DNA from: Oceanicella sp. SM1341
GTDB lineage: Bacteria > Pseudomonadota > Alphaproteobacteria > Rhodobacterales > Rhodobacteraceae
Assembly: GCF_003448965.1 (NCBI RefSeq)
Contig: NZ_QRGC01000006.1
Location: forward strand, 1-64,000
DNA: 64,000 bases
Reading direction: 5' to 3'
Below the pieces are notes generated by a model that searched no databases, was not told the DNA's origin, and was given only the letters and a program-made list of their open reading frames with translations. The translations under genes were made by a program, and so were the position numbers. Shown here in pieces: positions 8,890-18,977 of this stretch (position 1 is the first letter of the stretch; each line of letters begins with the position of its first letter).

Positions 8890-9016
8890 GGGCGGGCCTC
8901 CTTGGCGGCTTTCGGGCGGATGGTCCGGGCGGCTGCCCCGGAGCCCCGTCAGATGACATGTTGCGGGGCAGGTCAATCCCCGTTAGCGTTTTCGCAACTG
9001 CAGCAGGAGGACAATC

Positions 9017-9316
9017 TTGGCCCGGGCTCTCGGACTGGTGCTCATCCTCGCGGCGCTCGGGCTGGGCCTGCTGGACTGGCGGGAGAGCGGCGGGCAGTTC
9101 GCGACGCTGCACCTGCGAAGCATCGACACCCTGTGGCGCGACGTGAACTCCGCGAGCGTGGCCGACGCCCGCGCCTGGGTGGAGGCGATGTTCCCCGACT
9201 GGATCTGGGACCCGGCGATCACCACCGCGCTGCGCATCCCCCTCGCCCCGCTGCTGCTGGTGCTCGGGCTGCTGCTGGCAGTGCGCAGGAAGAAGCGGCG
9301 GCGGCCGTATCGGTGA
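9017..9316 (+). CDS. Small two-segment membrane protein starting at TTG
   Basis: A 99-residue protein with a hydrophobic helix at residues 3-19, a soluble middle that includes a conserved-looking DWIWDP stretch near residue 63, a second hydrophobic helix at about 74-90 and a strongly basic tail (RRKKRRR). The topology is probably both ends in the cytoplasm. The start codon is TTG at 9017 with AGGAGG six bases upstream; no ATG or GTG in frame could replace it. I do not recognise a family. It is divergent from pepP, 127 bp away. Confidence 0.65.
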   Translation: MARALGLVLILAALGLGLLDWRESGGQFATLHLRSIDTLWRDVNSASVADARAWVEAMFPDWIWDPAITTALRIPLAPLLLVLGLLLAVRRKKRRRPYR

Positions 9317-9386
9317 GGGGGCAGCCTCGCGGCCCCGTGCTTTCGGAGGAAGATGTCCGGAGCCTCGCTCGGCTCCGGACCTGATC

Positions 9387-11279
9387 TCAGCCCGCCCGCC
9401 GTGCCCCGGCAGTGATCTGCTGGCGCATGGCGCGGCCGGCGGCGCGGGGGTCGATGTCGAACAGGGCGGCGAGCTGCTCGGTCATCGCGCCGGCGAGCTG
9501 GTCGACATCGGTGATCGTCACCGCGCGCTGGTAGTAGCGCGTCACGTCATGGCCGATGCCCACCGCGATCAGCTCCACCGCCTTGCGCTTCTCGATCATC
9601 GCGATCACGTCGCGCAGGTGCTTCTCGAGGTAGTTGGCCGAGTTCACCGAGAGGGTGGAATCGTCCACCGGCGCGCCGTCGGAGATCACCATCATGATGC
9701 GGCGCGCCTCGGGGCGGCCGGCGAGCCGGCGATGCGCCCATTCCAGCGCCTCGCCGTCGATGTTCTCCTTCAGAAGGCCTTCCTTCATCATCAGCCCGAG
9801 GTTGGCGCGCACCCGGCGCCAGGGGCTGTCGGCGCCCTTGTAGATGATGTGGCGCAGGTCGTTCAGGCGGCCCGGCGTCGGCACGCGGCCGGCCTGCAGC
9901 CAGGCCTCGCGGCTCTGCCCGCCCTTCCAGGCCCGGGTGGTGAAGCCGAGGATCTCGACCTTCACCTGGCAGCGCTCCAGCGTGCGGGCGAGCACGTCGG
10001 CGCAGATCGCGGCGATGGAGATCGGGCGGCCGCGCATCGAGCCGGAATTGTCGAGCAGCAGGGTCACCACCGTGTCGCGGAACTCGGTGTCCTTCTCCAC
10101 CTTGAAGGAGAGCGGCGTGGTGGGCTGGGCCACGACGCGGGCCAGGCGCCCGGCGTCGAGGATGCCCTCCTCGCGGTCGAACTCCCACGAGCGGTTCTGC
10201 TGCGCCTGCAGCCGGCGCTGCAGCCGGTTGGCGAGGCGCGAGACCGCGCCCTTCAGCGGCTCGAGCTGCTGGTCGAGATAGGCGCGCAGGCGCTCCAGCT
10301 CGGCCGGGTCGGCGAGGTCCTCGGCGCGGACAACCTCGTCGAAGGCGGTGGTGAACACCTTGTAGAGCGGGTCGGCGTCGGAGGCGGGCCTCGGCGGCGG
10401 CAGCTCCGAGGGGGGCTCGCCGTCGATCTCCTCGGCCTCGGCGGCCTCGGCATCCTCGCTCTCCTCCATGGCCACCTGGGCCTGGGCCTGCTCGGATTCG
10501 TCCTCGGCGGTGTCGTCCTGGGCGGCGTTCTGGTCGTCGGAGTCCTGCTCCTGCTCGCCGCCGCCCTCGGTCTCCTCCTCCTCGGACTGGTCCTCGCTCT
10601 CCTCGGGGTCCTCGTCGTTCTCCAGCTCGTCGGGGTCCTCGCCGAGCTGCTCGCCGTAGCCGAGCTCCTCGATCACCTTGCGGGTGAGGCGGGCGAAGGC
10701 CTGCTGGTCGGAGAGGCAGCCGTCGATGCGCTCGAGCGAGCCGGAGGCCTGGGATTCGATGAAGCCGCGCCACAGCTCCATCACGTTGGCCGCACCGGCG
10801 GGCAGCGGCCGGCCGGTGGCGAGATGGCGCACGAGATAGCCCGCGGCCTCGGCCAGCGGCGCCTTGGCGGCCTCGGTGATGCCCTCGTAGCCGTAGCGCT
10901 TGGCCTCGGCGGCGATCTTGGCGTCGATGTTGTCGGCGGTTCCGGGCATGGCGCGGGCACCCATCGCCTCGCAGCGCGCGGTCTCCATCGCCTCGTAGAG
11001 CGCCTGGGCCACCTCGCCCTGCGGGGCGTAGCGGCGGTGGGTGGCGGCGTTGTGGAACCGGGTGCGCAGGGCATAGGCATCCGCCGTGCCGCGGGCGAGC
11101 ATCACCTCGTCACGCGTCATCCGCCGCGAGATCTGCGGCAGCCGGGCGGCATCGTTGGTCAGTCCCGGCGGGTCGACCGAATAGGTCACCGTCAGCTCGG
11201 GCTCGTTCGCGAGGGCGCGCGTCGCGTCGGTGAGCGCCTTCTTGAACGGCTCCGCCGGGTTGTCGGGCTTGTTGCTCAT
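9387..11279 (-). CDS. cobT: Aerobic cobaltochelatase subunit CobT
   Basis: CobT with CobS forms the AAA+ chaperone-like complex that, with CobN, inserts cobalt into hydrogenobyrinic acid a,c-diamide in aerobic B12 synthesis. The 630-residue protein has an N-terminal helical domain, a highly acidic Glu/Asp-rich linker (about residues 210-290) and a C-terminal von Willebrand A domain whose MIDAS motif DNSGS lies near residue 410. Length fits alphaproteobacterial CobT. GGAGGG precedes the ATG at 11279. It is 59 bp downstream of cobS, as in other Rhodobacterales. CobN is not in the window. Confidence 0.96.
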   Translation of the reverse strand: MSNKPDNPAEPFKKALTDATRALANEPELTVTYSVDPPGLTNDAARLPQISRRMTRDEVMLARGTADAYALRTRFHNAATHRRYAPQGEVAQALYEAMETARCEAMGARAMPGTADNIDAKIAAEAKRYGYEGITEAAKAPLAEAAGYLVRHLATGRPLPAGAANVMELWRGFIESQASGSLERIDGCLSDQQAFARLTRKVIEELGYGEQLGEDPDELENDEDPEESEDQSEEEETEGGGEQEQDSDDQNAAQDDTAEDESEQAQAQVAMEESEDAEAAEAEEIDGEPPSELPPPRPASDADPLYKVFTTAFDEVVRAEDLADPAELERLRAYLDQQLEPLKGAVSRLANRLQRRLQAQQNRSWEFDREEGILDAGRLARVVAQPTTPLSFKVEKDTEFRDTVVTLLLDNSGSMRGRPISIAAICADVLARTLERCQVKVEILGFTTRAWKGGQSREAWLQAGRVPTPGRLNDLRHIIYKGADSPWRRVRANLGLMMKEGLLKENIDGEALEWAHRRLAGRPEARRIMMVISDGAPVDDSTLSVNSANYLEKHLRDVIAMIEKRKAVELIAVGIGHDVTRYYQRAVTITDVDQLAGAMTEQLAALFDIDPRAAGRAMRQQITAGARRAG

Positions 11280-11338
11280 CAGGGACCCTCCGGGGTCGGG
11301 TCGGGATGCGCCCTCCCGCACGGGGAGGGCGGCAGGCC

Positions 11339-12325
11339 TCAGCCGAGGCTCAGCGAGGCGGCGCTCTCCGGCAGTTCCTCGCCGAAGCAGCGCTGGTAGA
11401 ATTCCGCCACGGTGGAGCGCTCCAGCTCGTCGCACTTGTTGAGGAAGGTGAGCCGGAAGGCGAAGCCCACGGAGCCGAAGATCTCCGCGTTCTGCGCCCA
11501 GGCGATCACGGTGCGCGGGCTCATCACGGTGGAGAGGTCGCCGTTCATGAAGGCCGAGCGCGAGAGATCCGCCACCGTGACCATGCGCGAGATGGTCTTG
11601 CGGCCGGCCTCGGTCTGGTAGCCGGGGTTCTTCGACAGCACGATCTCGGTCTCGGCGTCATGCGGCAGGTAGTTCAGCGTGGCCACCAGCGACCAGCGGT
11701 CCATCTGGCCCTGGTTGATCTGCTGGGTGCCGTGGTAGAGGCCCGTGGTGTCGCCCAGGCCCACGGTGTTGGCCGTGGCGAACAGGCGGAAATACGGGTG
11801 CGGGGTGAGCACCTGGTTCTGGTCGAGCAGGGTGAGCTTGCCGTCCACCTCCAGCACGCGCTGGATCACGAACATCACGTCCGGGCGGCCGGCGTCATAC
11901 TCGTCGAACACGATGGCGACGGGGTTGCGCAGCGCCCAGGGCAGGATGCCCTCGTGGAACTCGGTCACCTGCACGCCGTCCTTGAGCTTGATGGCGTCCT
12001 TGCCGATCAGGTCGATGCGCGAGATGTGGCTGTCGAGGTTCACGCGCACGCAGGGCCAGTTCAGCCGCGAGGCCACCTGCTCGATATGGGTGGACTTGCC
12101 GGTGCCGTGGTAGCCCTGGATCATCACGCGGCGGTTGTGGTTGAAGCCGGCGAGGATCGAGAGCGTGGTGTCGTGGTCGAACCGGTAGGTGGGGTCCTTC
12201 GCCGGCACACGGTCGGTGGGCTCCGCGAAGCCCTTCACGATCATGTCGCTGTCGATGCCGAACACCTCGCGCACCGACAGTTCCACCGTCGGTTCCATCG
12301 CCATTTCCATCGCTCCATCCGCCAT
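11339..12325 (-). CDS. cobS: Aerobic cobaltochelatase subunit CobS
   Basis: The AAA+ ATPase subunit of cobaltochelatase. Walker [10 protein letters not shown] lies at residues 71-79 and Walker [10 protein letters not shown] at about 136-144; a sensor-like ATAN follows. At 328 residues it matches CobS of Pseudomonas and Rhodobacter. Several in-frame ATG codons occur in the first ten residues, so the start could be up to nine residues later; a partial GGGA site supports 12325. It is co-directional with cobT and the J-domain gene. Confidence 0.95.
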   Translation of the reverse strand: MADGAMEMAMEPTVELSVREVFGIDSDMIVKGFAEPTDRVPAKDPTYRFDHDTTLSILAGFNHNRRVMIQGYHGTGKSTHIEQVASRLNWPCVRVNLDSHISRIDLIGKDAIKLKDGVQVTEFHEGILPWALRNPVAIVFDEYDAGRPDVMFVIQRVLEVDGKLTLLDQNQVLTPHPYFRLFATANTVGLGDTTGLYHGTQQINQGQMDRWSLVATLNYLPHDAETEIVLSKNPGYQTEAGRKTISRMVTVADLSRSAFMNGDLSTVMSPRTVIAWAQNAEIFGSVGFAFRLTFLNKCDELERSTVAEFYQRCFGEELPESAASLSLG

Positions 12326-12487
12326 GTCTGTCCCGTTTCCCTGGTCTCGAGTCCTGTCGGGCCCGGTCTTTGACCCTCTGCATACGATCTATGTCGCAAG
12401 GCAGCAAGTGAAAGACAGGCCCGCGCCTGCTCCCCGCGCCGGCGGCCCGGAGCGGGGTGTTTTCCGGCCCGCCGCGGCGGCGGAGCC

Positions 12488-13159
12488 TCAGTCGGGGAAG
12501 CTGCGCGAGGCGCGGATCTGCTCCCACGCCCAGAACACCTCCTGGAGGCGCTCCTCGTCCTCGCGGCTTCCGCCGTTCATGTCCGGGTGAAGGTTCTTCA
12601 CCAGGTCCTTGTAGAGCCGCCGGATCTCGCGCTTGGCCATGTCGTCGCGCGCGTCGAGGATCTCGAGCGCGCGCAGCTCGGTTTTCGGCAGCATGCGGCG
12701 GCGCGGGGCCTCCGGCGCCCGCTCGGCCCGCGCGCCGGGGTTGATGGTCGCGTTGTCGCCCAGCACGTCCATCGGGTCGGAGAAGCCGAAGCGCCGCCAG
12801 GCCTGGCCGTCGGTATGCTGGTTCACCGGCTTGCGCCCGGCCGCCCGCCCGAACGACCAGGTGGGCCGGCCCCACAGCCGGTCCGCCTCGATCTGCTGCT
12901 CCAGCTCGTCGCCCGACAGGTCCTGGAAGAAGTTCCAGCGGCGGTTGTACTCCCGCACGTGGTCGATGCAGAACCAGTAGTAGTCGTTGAGCTGCTCGGG
13001 GCTGCGCGGGGCACGGTAGGTGCCGCGGGCCTCGCAGCCCGGGTGGTCGCAGCCGCGCGAGGAGGATTCGAAGGCACCCGACATCCCGCGCTGCCGGGTG
13101 CGGCGCGCCTTGTCTGCAGAAACCGAGATGTCGTAATCGAGGGGCGAACGGCGAGTCAT
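12488..13159 (-). CDS. J-domain protein upstream of cobS
   Basis: A 223-residue protein with a C-terminal J domain (about 163-223) containing the essential HPD at 191-193, so it should stimulate a DnaK-type Hsp70. The N-terminal part is unlike DnaJ. It has a Cys/His pair set (C37, H39, C42, C64, H67) that could bind zinc, and a conserved aromatic stretch (LNDYYWFCIDH near residue 57). No Gly/Phe or CXXCXGXG repeats, so it is a class C J-protein. This gene order, J-protein then cobS-cobT with bolA divergent, recurs in Rhodobacterales; a direct role in cobaltochelatase assembly is only a guess from that. Confidence 0.85.
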   Translation of the reverse strand: MTRRSPLDYDISVSADKARRTRQRGMSGAFESSSRGCDHPGCEARGTYRAPRSPEQLNDYYWFCIDHVREYNRRWNFFQDLSGDELEQQIEADRLWGRPTWSFGRAAGRKPVNQHTDGQAWRRFGFSDPMDVLGDNATINPGARAERAPEAPRRRMLPKTELRALEILDARDDMAKREIRRLYKDLVKNLHPDMNGGSREDEERLQEVFWAWEQIRASRSFPD

Positions 13160-13269
13160 TGCTTCATGTCTGTGAGGTGAGGGCAGGCCCGCCCTGGCGG
13201 GAACTCCCCTTAGTTTAGGGTGTCGGGGCGGGCTGTAAAACACATCAGCACGAAAATGAGGTGAAAAAG

Positions 13270-13539
13270 ATGACGATGGCAGACACGATCCGCACGAAAC
13301 TGGAGGCGGCCTTCGCCCCCGAGCGGCTCGACGTGATCGACGAGAGCCACCAGCACCACGGCCATTCCGGCTGGCGCGAGGGCGGCGAGACTCACTTCCG
13401 GGTGGTGATCCGCGCGGCCGCGTTCAACGGCCTCGGCCGTGTCGCCCGCCAGCGCGCGGTGAACAGCGCCCTGCGGGAGGAACTGGCCGGAAGCGTGCAC
13501 GCGCTGGCGCTCGACGTGGACGGAACCGCCGCCGCCTGA
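13270..13539 (+). CDS. bolA: BolA family protein
   Basis: An 89-residue BolA-like protein with the class II KH-like fold. The conserved core is present: a His-rich DESHQHHGH segment near residue 30, SHFRV-like ETHFRVVI near 40, and a helix LVNSALREEL-like stretch near 65. BolA proteins act with monothiol glutaredoxins (Grx4) in iron and Fe-S homeostasis, and the histidines near position 30 supply a cluster ligand. The ATG at 13270 has AGGTG 6 bases upstream; ATG at 13276 is also possible. Divergent from the J-domain gene. Confidence 0.9.
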   Translation: MTMADTIRTKLEAAFAPERLDVIDESHQHHGHSGWREGGETHFRVVIRAAAFNGLGRVARQRAVNSALREELAGSVHALALDVDGTAAA

Positions 13540-13731
13540 GGCACCGGGCCCGGCTTGCCGCGGGCCTGCCCGCTTCCGCCCTGCCCGCCGGGCAGGGCCG
13601 GGCCGCCCGTCCTCGCGGCGCATCACGTTTCCGCGTTCCAGCCCGCAACGCGGCGCTCAGTGCCCGGAACGGGCCGTCACTCACGCCCCGGCAGGGGCGT
13701 CAGCCGGCGGCGCCGGGCCGCCGGGCGGGGC

Positions 13732-14082
13732 TCATTCGTCGTCGCGGGCCCGGATCTGCGGGCGCAGCGAGGGCAGGTCGTCCACGGCCTCGGACACGGC
13801 CGCGGCGCCGAGCACCGAGATATCCGGCGAGCCGGCGCTCACCCCCTCGCCGATCGCGCGGCGGAAGACCAGCAGGCTCTGCCGGTGTTCCTGCCGGGTG
13901 CGGAACCAGCCGGGGCGCACCTCCTCCACCAGCGTGTCTGACCGGAAATATTCCCAGCCGCCGCTGGCCTCGGCATTCACGAGGTCGGCGACGGTGGCCG
14001 CGAAGCGTTCCGCGCCGTTGCGCCCGCGCAGGCGCTGCGCCCGGCGCGGCGCGGCCACGATCTTGTATTCGTACTGCGTCAT
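13732..14082 (-). CDS. DUF4177-like small protein
   Basis: A 116-residue protein opening with MTQYEYKIVAAP, then a region rich in Arg, and a GWEYFRSDTLVEE core near residue 45. This beta-alpha-beta layout with a Gly-Trp-Glu turn is typical of the small DUF4177 family. The C-terminal 40 residues are low in pattern. Function unknown, no signal peptide. GAGGAGGG upstream fixes the start at 14082. It lies alone between bolA and the divergent peptidoglycan-binding gene. Confidence 0.7.
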   Translation of the reverse strand: MTQYEYKIVAAPRRAQRLRGRNGAERFAATVADLVNAEASGGWEYFRSDTLVEEVRPGWFRTRQEHRQSLLVFRRAIGEGVSAGSPDISVLGAAAVSEAVDDLPSLRPQIRARDDE

Positions 14083-14341
14083 CGGCTGTCGCCCTCCTCG
14101 ATCCCGCGCACCGGCGCCCGTCCGGCGCGCCCCGCAGGCGATCCCGGCCGCGAACCTATCCCAGCCCGACCATCGCCGCCAAGCTGTTAACCCTAAATTA
14201 ACGTGAATGGATCCATGCTGACACATCCGGCGGCATCCGTGCTGGCCGCGCTGAGTGCGCTCCCCCCGGTCGGCTGATGCCGGGTTCCGCGGGGCACCGG
14301 GCCTGCAGAACATCGCCGGGCAACAAAGCTGGTTCGTGGTC

Positions 14342-15736
14342 ATGCCGAATTCGACAAGTCTTCACCGGAGCAAGACCGTGCCGGGGCGCGGCTCTCCCGA
14401 ACGGGAGGCGCTCCTGCACCTCGCTCCGCAGCCCGCCCGCGAGCCGCCGCGCATCGTGCCCGGCGGGCGCGACGCCACCGCCCCGCCCGCCGCCGGGCAG
14501 GGCAACGGCCCGGGGCGCTCGGCGGAGGAACGGGAAGCCGCCTCCGCCGGCCGCATGCATCCGCTCGCCCTCGCCCCCCGCGCCGCGGCGGAGGAGGGCG
14601 CCGTGGCGGAGGAGATGCCCGCGCCCCTCGCCGACACGCTCGCCGCCCTGCTCGCGGAACAGGCGGAGGGAGAACAGAGCGCGGCGCTGATGCCCGCCGG
14701 CAGTCTTCCCGACCTGGCGCGCGAGGGCGACGGCGCGCGGGACTACCTCGCCTGGAGCAACATCGCCTGGCTGGCAGACAGCCACCTGCTGGAGAACGGC
14801 AGCCTGCTGCCCCCCGGCACCCGCTCCATGCTCGCCCAGATGCGCGACCTCGCCGAGGCCATGCGCGACCAGTCCCGCCCCTCGGTGGTCTCTCCCCCTC
14901 CCGCACCCGATGCGCAGAAAACCGCCGTGCCGGCCGGTGCGGCACCTGCCTCGGCGCCGGAGGAGACGGAAACCGGCGAGACCGGGGCGGCCGCCGCCGA
15001 TGGCGAGCCCGCCGCCGCGGAAGCCGCGCCAGCTTTCCCCGGCGCGGCGGGCGTCGGCGCCGGAACAGGCCGCCCACGGGCGCCGGCGCGGCGCCTTCCG
15101 GGCATCGTGGCCGCCTGCGCGGGGGTCATCGCCCTCGCCGCCGCGCTGCGCGAACCGCTGCCGGCGCCGGCGCCCGAGGTGACGGAAGCCGTGGTCGACG
15201 TGGCCCTGGCCCCCTCGCCCTCCGAGCCGGTGCTGCGCCAGATGCTCGCCACGCGGCTCCACCATGCCACCGCCCGGGCCGACCGCATCGACCCGCTTCT
15301 GCTCGAGGACGCCACCCGCCTGCCGCCGGGCCTCTGGCCGCTCGACCAGCTCACGGTGGAGGCCGGGCTCACCCGCTCGCACCGCACCCGGGTCGAGCTG
15401 CAGCGCCGGCTCGCGCGCGCCACCGGCGCGGCGCTGGTGGCCGACGGGCTGTTCGGCCCCGAAACCCGGCGCGCCCTGCGCGGCTGGCAGGGCGCGAACG
15501 GCCTGCTGCCCACCGGCCATTTCGACCTCGCGACCATCGGCCTGCTGCGCGCCCGCACCGACACGCCGCGAAGCGACCGGCAGGGCGCCATCATGTTGGG
15601 GGACTCGCGCCAGGACGCGCTGTGTCTCGACGACCGGCCGGACGCGGCAAAGACACGCGATCTCCTGCGCTGCGAGGAGACCGGCGCCCTGCGCGCCGGC
15701 GGCAGCTGGCTCAGCGCGGCACTGCATCCGAACTGA
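14342..15736 (+). CDS. Membrane-anchored peptidoglycan-binding-domain protein
   Basis: About 464 residues. The first 250 are low-complexity, Ala/Pro/Glu-rich and probably cytoplasmic. A single hydrophobic helix follows at roughly 256-274. The periplasmic C-terminal part contains one PG_binding_1-type domain (about 347-401), with ELQRRL, DGLFGPETRRALRGWQ and the Gly-His-Leu spacing typical of that fold. Such proteins bind the peptidoglycan stem. The start is uncertain: no good ribosome site precedes 14342, and GTG at 14255 or at 14336 are alternatives. The last 50 residues contain two cysteines that could form a disulfide. Function beyond cell-wall binding is unknown. Confidence 0.65.
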   Translation: MPNSTSLHRSKTVPGRGSPEREALLHLAPQPAREPPRIVPGGRDATAPPAAGQGNGPGRSAEEREAASAGRMHPLALAPRAAAEEGAVAEEMPAPLADTLAALLAEQAEGEQSAALMPAGSLPDLAREGDGARDYLAWSNIAWLADSHLLENGSLLPPGTRSMLAQMRDLAEAMRDQSRPSVVSPPPAPDAQKTAVPAGAAPASAPEETETGETGAAAADGEPAAAEAAPAFPGAAGVGAGTGRPRAPARRLPGIVAACAGVIALAAALREPLPAPAPEVTEAVVDVALAPSPSEPVLRQMLATRLHHATARADRIDPLLLEDATRLPPGLWPLDQLTVEAGLTRSHRTRVELQRRLARATGAALVADGLFGPETRRALRGWQGANGLLPTGHFDLATIGLLRARTDTPRSDRQGAIMLGDSRQDALCLDDRPDAAKTRDLLRCEETGALRAGGSWLSAALHPN

Positions 15737-15748
15737 GCGCCGGCGGGA

Positions 15749-17263
15749 TCACTCGATCCCGAGCTTCTCGCGCACGAGGGCGTTCACCGCCTGCGGGTTC
15801 GCCTTGCCGCCGGTGGCCTTCATCACCTGGCCGACGAACCAGCCGGCCATCGAGGGCTTGGCCTTCGCCTGCTCGGCCTTGTCCGGGTTGGCCGCGATCA
15901 CATCGACCACCGCCGCCTCGATGGCGCCGGTATCGGTGACCTGCTTCATGCCGCGGTCCTCGACGATGGCGCGCGGGTCGCCGCCCTCGGCCCAGACGAT
16001 CTCGAACAGGTCCTTGGCGATCTTGCCGGAGATGTCGCCGGCCGCGATCAGGTCGATGATCGCGCCGAGCTGCGCCGCCGAAACCGGCGAGGCCGACACC
16101 GCCATCCCCTCCTTGTTCAGCCGGCCGAACAGCTCGTTGATCACCCAGTTCGCCGCCTGCTTGCCGTCGCGCCCCTGCGCCACCTCCTCGAAGAAGGCGG
16201 CGTTCACCGTGTCGGCGGTCAGCACGCCGGCATCGTATTCGGTCACGCCGAAATCGAGCACGAAGCGCGCCTTCTTCTCGTCCGGCAGCTCCGGCAGCGT
16301 GGCGGCGATACCGTCCACCCAGGCCTGCTCGAAGGTGAGCGGCAGCAGGTCGGGGTCGGGGAAGTAGCGATAGTCATGCGCCTCTTCCTTCGAGCGCATG
16401 GAGCGGGTCTCGCCCTTGTTGGGGTCGTAGAGCCGGGTCTCCTGGTCGACCGAACCGCCGTCCTCGATGATGGCGATCTGCCGGCGGGCCTCGTAGTCGA
16501 TCGCCTGCTGGATGAAGCGCATCGAGTTCATGTTCTTGATCTCGCAGCGCGTGCCGAGATGCGAGAAATCTCCGCTCTCGCGGTATTTCTCGTAGGCGCC
16601 GGGCTGGCAGACCGACACGTTCACGTCGGCGCGCAGGGAGCCTTCCTGCATGTTGCCGTCGCAGGTGCCGAGGTAGCGCAGGATCTGGCGCAGCTTGCGC
16701 ACGTATTCCGCCGCCTCCTCCGGCCCGCGGATGTCGGGCCGCGAGACGATCTCCATCAGCGCCACCCCGGTGCGGTTGAGGTCGACGTAGGAGTTCTCCG
16801 GGTCCATGTCGTGGATCGACTTGCCGGCGTCCTGCTCGAGGTGGATACGTTCGATGCGCACGCGCCGCGCCACGCCGGGCTCCATGTCGACCAGCACCTC
16901 GCCCTCGCCCACGATCGGGTGGTAGAGCTGCGAGATCTGGTAGCCCTGCGGCAGGTCGGGGTAGAAGTAGTTCTTGCGGTCGAACTGGCTGAACAGGTTG
17001 ATCTGCGCCTTCAGCCCGAGGCCGGTGCGCACCGCCTGCTCCACGCAGAACTCGTTGATGACGGGCAGCATGCCGGGCATGGCCGCGTCGATCAGGCTCA
17101 CATGGGTGTTGGGCTCGGCGCCGAAGCCGGTGGAGGCGCCGGAGAAGAGCTTCGCGTTCGAGCGCACCTGCGCATGGACCTCCATGCCGATCACGATCTC
17201 CCAGTCGCCCTTGGCGCCGTGGAGGATCTTCGGTTCGGGGTCGCGATAGGCAAGCTCGGTCAT
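15749..17263 (-). CDS. gatB: Aspartyl/glutamyl-tRNA amidotransferase subunit B
   Basis: GatB activates and positions misacylated Glu-tRNA(Gln) or Asp-tRNA(Asn) so that ammonia from GatA can amidate it. The 504-residue protein begins with the characteristic [12 protein letters not shown] block, has [19 protein letters not shown] and [11 protein letters not shown], and ends with the YqeY-like tail domain containing [14 protein letters not shown]. Full length. GGAG lies upstream of the ATG at 17263; an ATG at 17293 is possible. gatA and gatC are not in the window. Converges on the peptidoglycan-binding gene (12 bp). Confidence 0.97.
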   Translation of the reverse strand: MTELAYRDPEPKILHGAKGDWEIVIGMEVHAQVRSNAKLFSGASTGFGAEPNTHVSLIDAAMPGMLPVINEFCVEQAVRTGLGLKAQINLFSQFDRKNYFYPDLPQGYQISQLYHPIVGEGEVLVDMEPGVARRVRIERIHLEQDAGKSIHDMDPENSYVDLNRTGVALMEIVSRPDIRGPEEAAEYVRKLRQILRYLGTCDGNMQEGSLRADVNVSVCQPGAYEKYRESGDFSHLGTRCEIKNMNSMRFIQQAIDYEARRQIAIIEDGGSVDQETRLYDPNKGETRSMRSKEEAHDYRYFPDPDLLPLTFEQAWVDGIAATLPELPDEKKARFVLDFGVTEYDAGVLTADTVNAAFFEEVAQGRDGKQAANWVINELFGRLNKEGMAVSASPVSAAQLGAIIDLIAAGDISGKIAKDLFEIVWAEGGDPRAIVEDRGMKQVTDTGAIEAAVVDVIAANPDKAEQAKAKPSMAGWFVGQVMKATGGKANPQAVNALVREKLGIE

Positions 17264-17321
17264 CGGAGGCTCCGTGGTTTCCGGCCCGTTCATACCGGCG
17301 GGGCGGGCGGCCCGCAAGAAC

Positions 17322-17552
17322 TCAGCCGCCCTTGCGGATCAGGAAGCGCCGCTCCGGCCCCTCCCCGGTCATCTCCACCAGTTCATGGCCCTGTTCGGCG
17401 CAGAAATGCGGCACGTCGATCACCGCCGCCGGATCGTCCGCCAGCATGGCGAGCAGCGCCCCGGGCGCCAGCGGTTGCAACCGCTTGCGCGCCTTGAGCA
17501 CCGGCAGCGGGCAGAGCAGGCCCCGGGCGTCGAGTTCGGTGACATCGTCCAT
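17322..17552 (-). CDS. TusA/SirA-family sulfur carrier protein
   Basis: A 76-residue single-domain protein with the family CPLP motif; Cys14 is the persulfide-carrying residue. Members relay sulfur for tRNA 2-thiouridine, molybdenum cofactor or sulfur oxidation. Nothing nearby indicates which. The start at 17552 has only a weak AGGC site. It lies 58 bp upstream of gatB on the same strand and may be co-transcribed with it. Confidence 0.85.
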   Translation of the reverse strand: MDDVTELDARGLLCPLPVLKARKRLQPLAPGALLAMLADDPAAVIDVPHFCAEQGHELVEMTGEGPERRFLIRKGG

Positions 17553-18224
17553 GCGCAAAGGCCTAGCCCGAGGCCGCGCGCCTGTCCACCGGCTTCGCGC
17601 GGCAAGGGCAGGCGGGAGCGCGCGCGGCCGCTCGGGGGGGGCGGAGAGCCGTCCCTCTCCGGGCCTCGACCTGCAACCATCGCGCGGCCTGCCCCGAACG
17701 CGGCGCCGAGGCGGTGGCGTGCCGACACCGCCTCGGCCACCACCCCTCCCGACGCTTGCCCGGTCGCCACCCCCCGCGCCTTCCGCTGCCCGACCGCCTC
17801 TCCATCGCGCACGCGGCCGCAGCTTGCAGGGCAGGAGAGCCCGCACTGACCGCCAGCACCGGCCCGGAAGGCCCTGGCGGGCTGCCGGCGCCCCACCTGC
17901 CCGTTCATGCCCGGCAAGTGCCTCCACCGCTCTGCCGCGATGGCCGGCCCGGGCACGCGGCTGGCCGCCTCGGCCGCCGTCCGCCCGCGCACGGACGAAA
18001 TCCCGGCCGCAGGCGCCCCACCTCGGGGGGTCTTCCCGCGCGCAGCGCCGCGCCGGGGCCGGCCCGCAGGGCGGGCGCCGGCTCGAGGGGAATGCCGCAG
18101 GCTCCGCCGGGTCACGTGGCGGCCGGGACACGGCGCATCGCCCCTACGCAAACGTGACGCCCCCGGCGGGTGACTCGCGCTTCCGCCCGCGCTATCACCC
18201 GGTGACACGGGAAGGGGGCGACGC
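17553..18224. other. 672-bp stretch without a recognisable gene
   Basis: Very GC-rich sequence between the divergent TusA-like gene and ccdA. Open frames cross it on both strands but they encode Arg/Pro/Gly-rich products without pattern, as expected by chance at this GC content. No clear promoter, RNA or repeat was seen. The ccdA ribosome site (GGGAAGGGGG) is at its right edge. Confidence 0.6.
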
Positions 18225-18977
18225 ATGTTCGGGATAGACTTCATCGAGGCCTCGGCGGGCATCAAGCTCGCCATCGCCCTCGTGGCGGGGATCGTGAGCT
18301 TCCTCACCCCCTGCGTGCTGCCCATCGTGCCGCCCTACCTCGCCTTCATGGCCGGCACCTCGCTCGACCGCATCACCGATGACGGCGCGCCCGACCGCCG
18401 CCGCGTGGTCACCGCGGCGCTGTTCTTCGTGCTCGGCCTCTCCACCGTCTTCGTGCTGCTCGGCGCGGTGGCCTCCTCGCTCGGCCAGGCCTTCCTGCAG
18501 AACCAGATCTGGTTCTCGCGCATCGCCGGCGTGGTGGTGATCGTCTTCGGCCTGCATTTCCTCGGGGTGTTCCGCATCTCGCTGCTCTACCGCGAGGCGC
18601 GGTTCGATGCCGGCCGCGCCGCCGGCGGGCCGCTGGGTGCCTTCGTGCTCGGCCTCGCCTTCGCCTTCGGCTGGACGCCGTGCATCGGCCCCATCCTCGG
18701 CACCATCCTCAGCCTCGCCGCCCAGGGCGCCTCTGACCAGGCGGTTGTGCTGCTGGGCACCTACGCCATCGGGCTCGGCGTGCCCTTCATCCTAGCCGCG
18801 CTGTTCATCGGCCCGTTCACCCGCTTCATGCGCCGCTTCCGCAGCCACATGGGCACGGTGGAGAAGGTGATGGGCGGCATGCTGGTTTTCGTCGGCGCGA
18901 TGATGGTGACGGACAGTTTCTCCCGCTTCTCCTACTGGCTGCTGGAGACCTTCCCCGCGCTCGGCATGATCGGCTGA
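18225..18977 (+). CDS. ccdA: Cytochrome c biogenesis protein CcdA
   Basis: An inner-membrane protein that passes reducing equivalents from cytoplasmic thioredoxin to periplasmic thiol proteins for cytochrome c maturation. The 250-residue protein has six hydrophobic segments. The two redox cysteines lie in matching TPC motifs, Cys30 (LTPCVLPIVPPY) and Cys153 (WTPCIGPILG), each at the start of a repeat half. It is the short CcdA form without DsbD periplasmic domains. Its 3' end overlaps the 3' end of the minus-strand NTPase gene by 46 bp. Confidence 0.95.
   Translation: MFGIDFIEASAGIKLAIALVAGIVSFLTPCVLPIVPPYLAFMAGTSLDRITDDGAPDRRRVVTAALFFVLGLSTVFVLLGAVASSLGQAFLQNQIWFSRIAGVVVIVFGLHFLGVFRISLLYREARFDAGRAAGGPLGAFVLGLAFAFGWTPCIGPILGTILSLAAQGASDQAVVLLGTYAIGLGVPFILAALFIGPFTRFMRRFRSHMGTVEKVMGGMLVFVGAMMVTDSFSRFSYWLLETFPALGMIG

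Noticed and set aside
7021-9384. 787-codon open frame antisense to the Xaa-Pro aminopeptidase
   Set aside because: Low-complexity Gly/His/Arg product, no ribosome site; pepP explains the region.
11280-12487. Cobalamin riboswitch near cobS/cobT
   Set aside because: The gap before cobS (12326-12487) is short and lacks the B12-box and the expected multi-stem layout.
14215-14277. 20-codon open frame before the peptidoglycan-binding gene
   Set aside because: No ribosome binding site and no feature beyond chance Ala/Leu content.
17553-18224. Frames crossing the TusA-ccdA gap, some continuous with the TusA-like gene
   Set aside because: Arg/Pro/Gly-rich sequence without conserved pattern; the TusA-like protein is full length from 17552.
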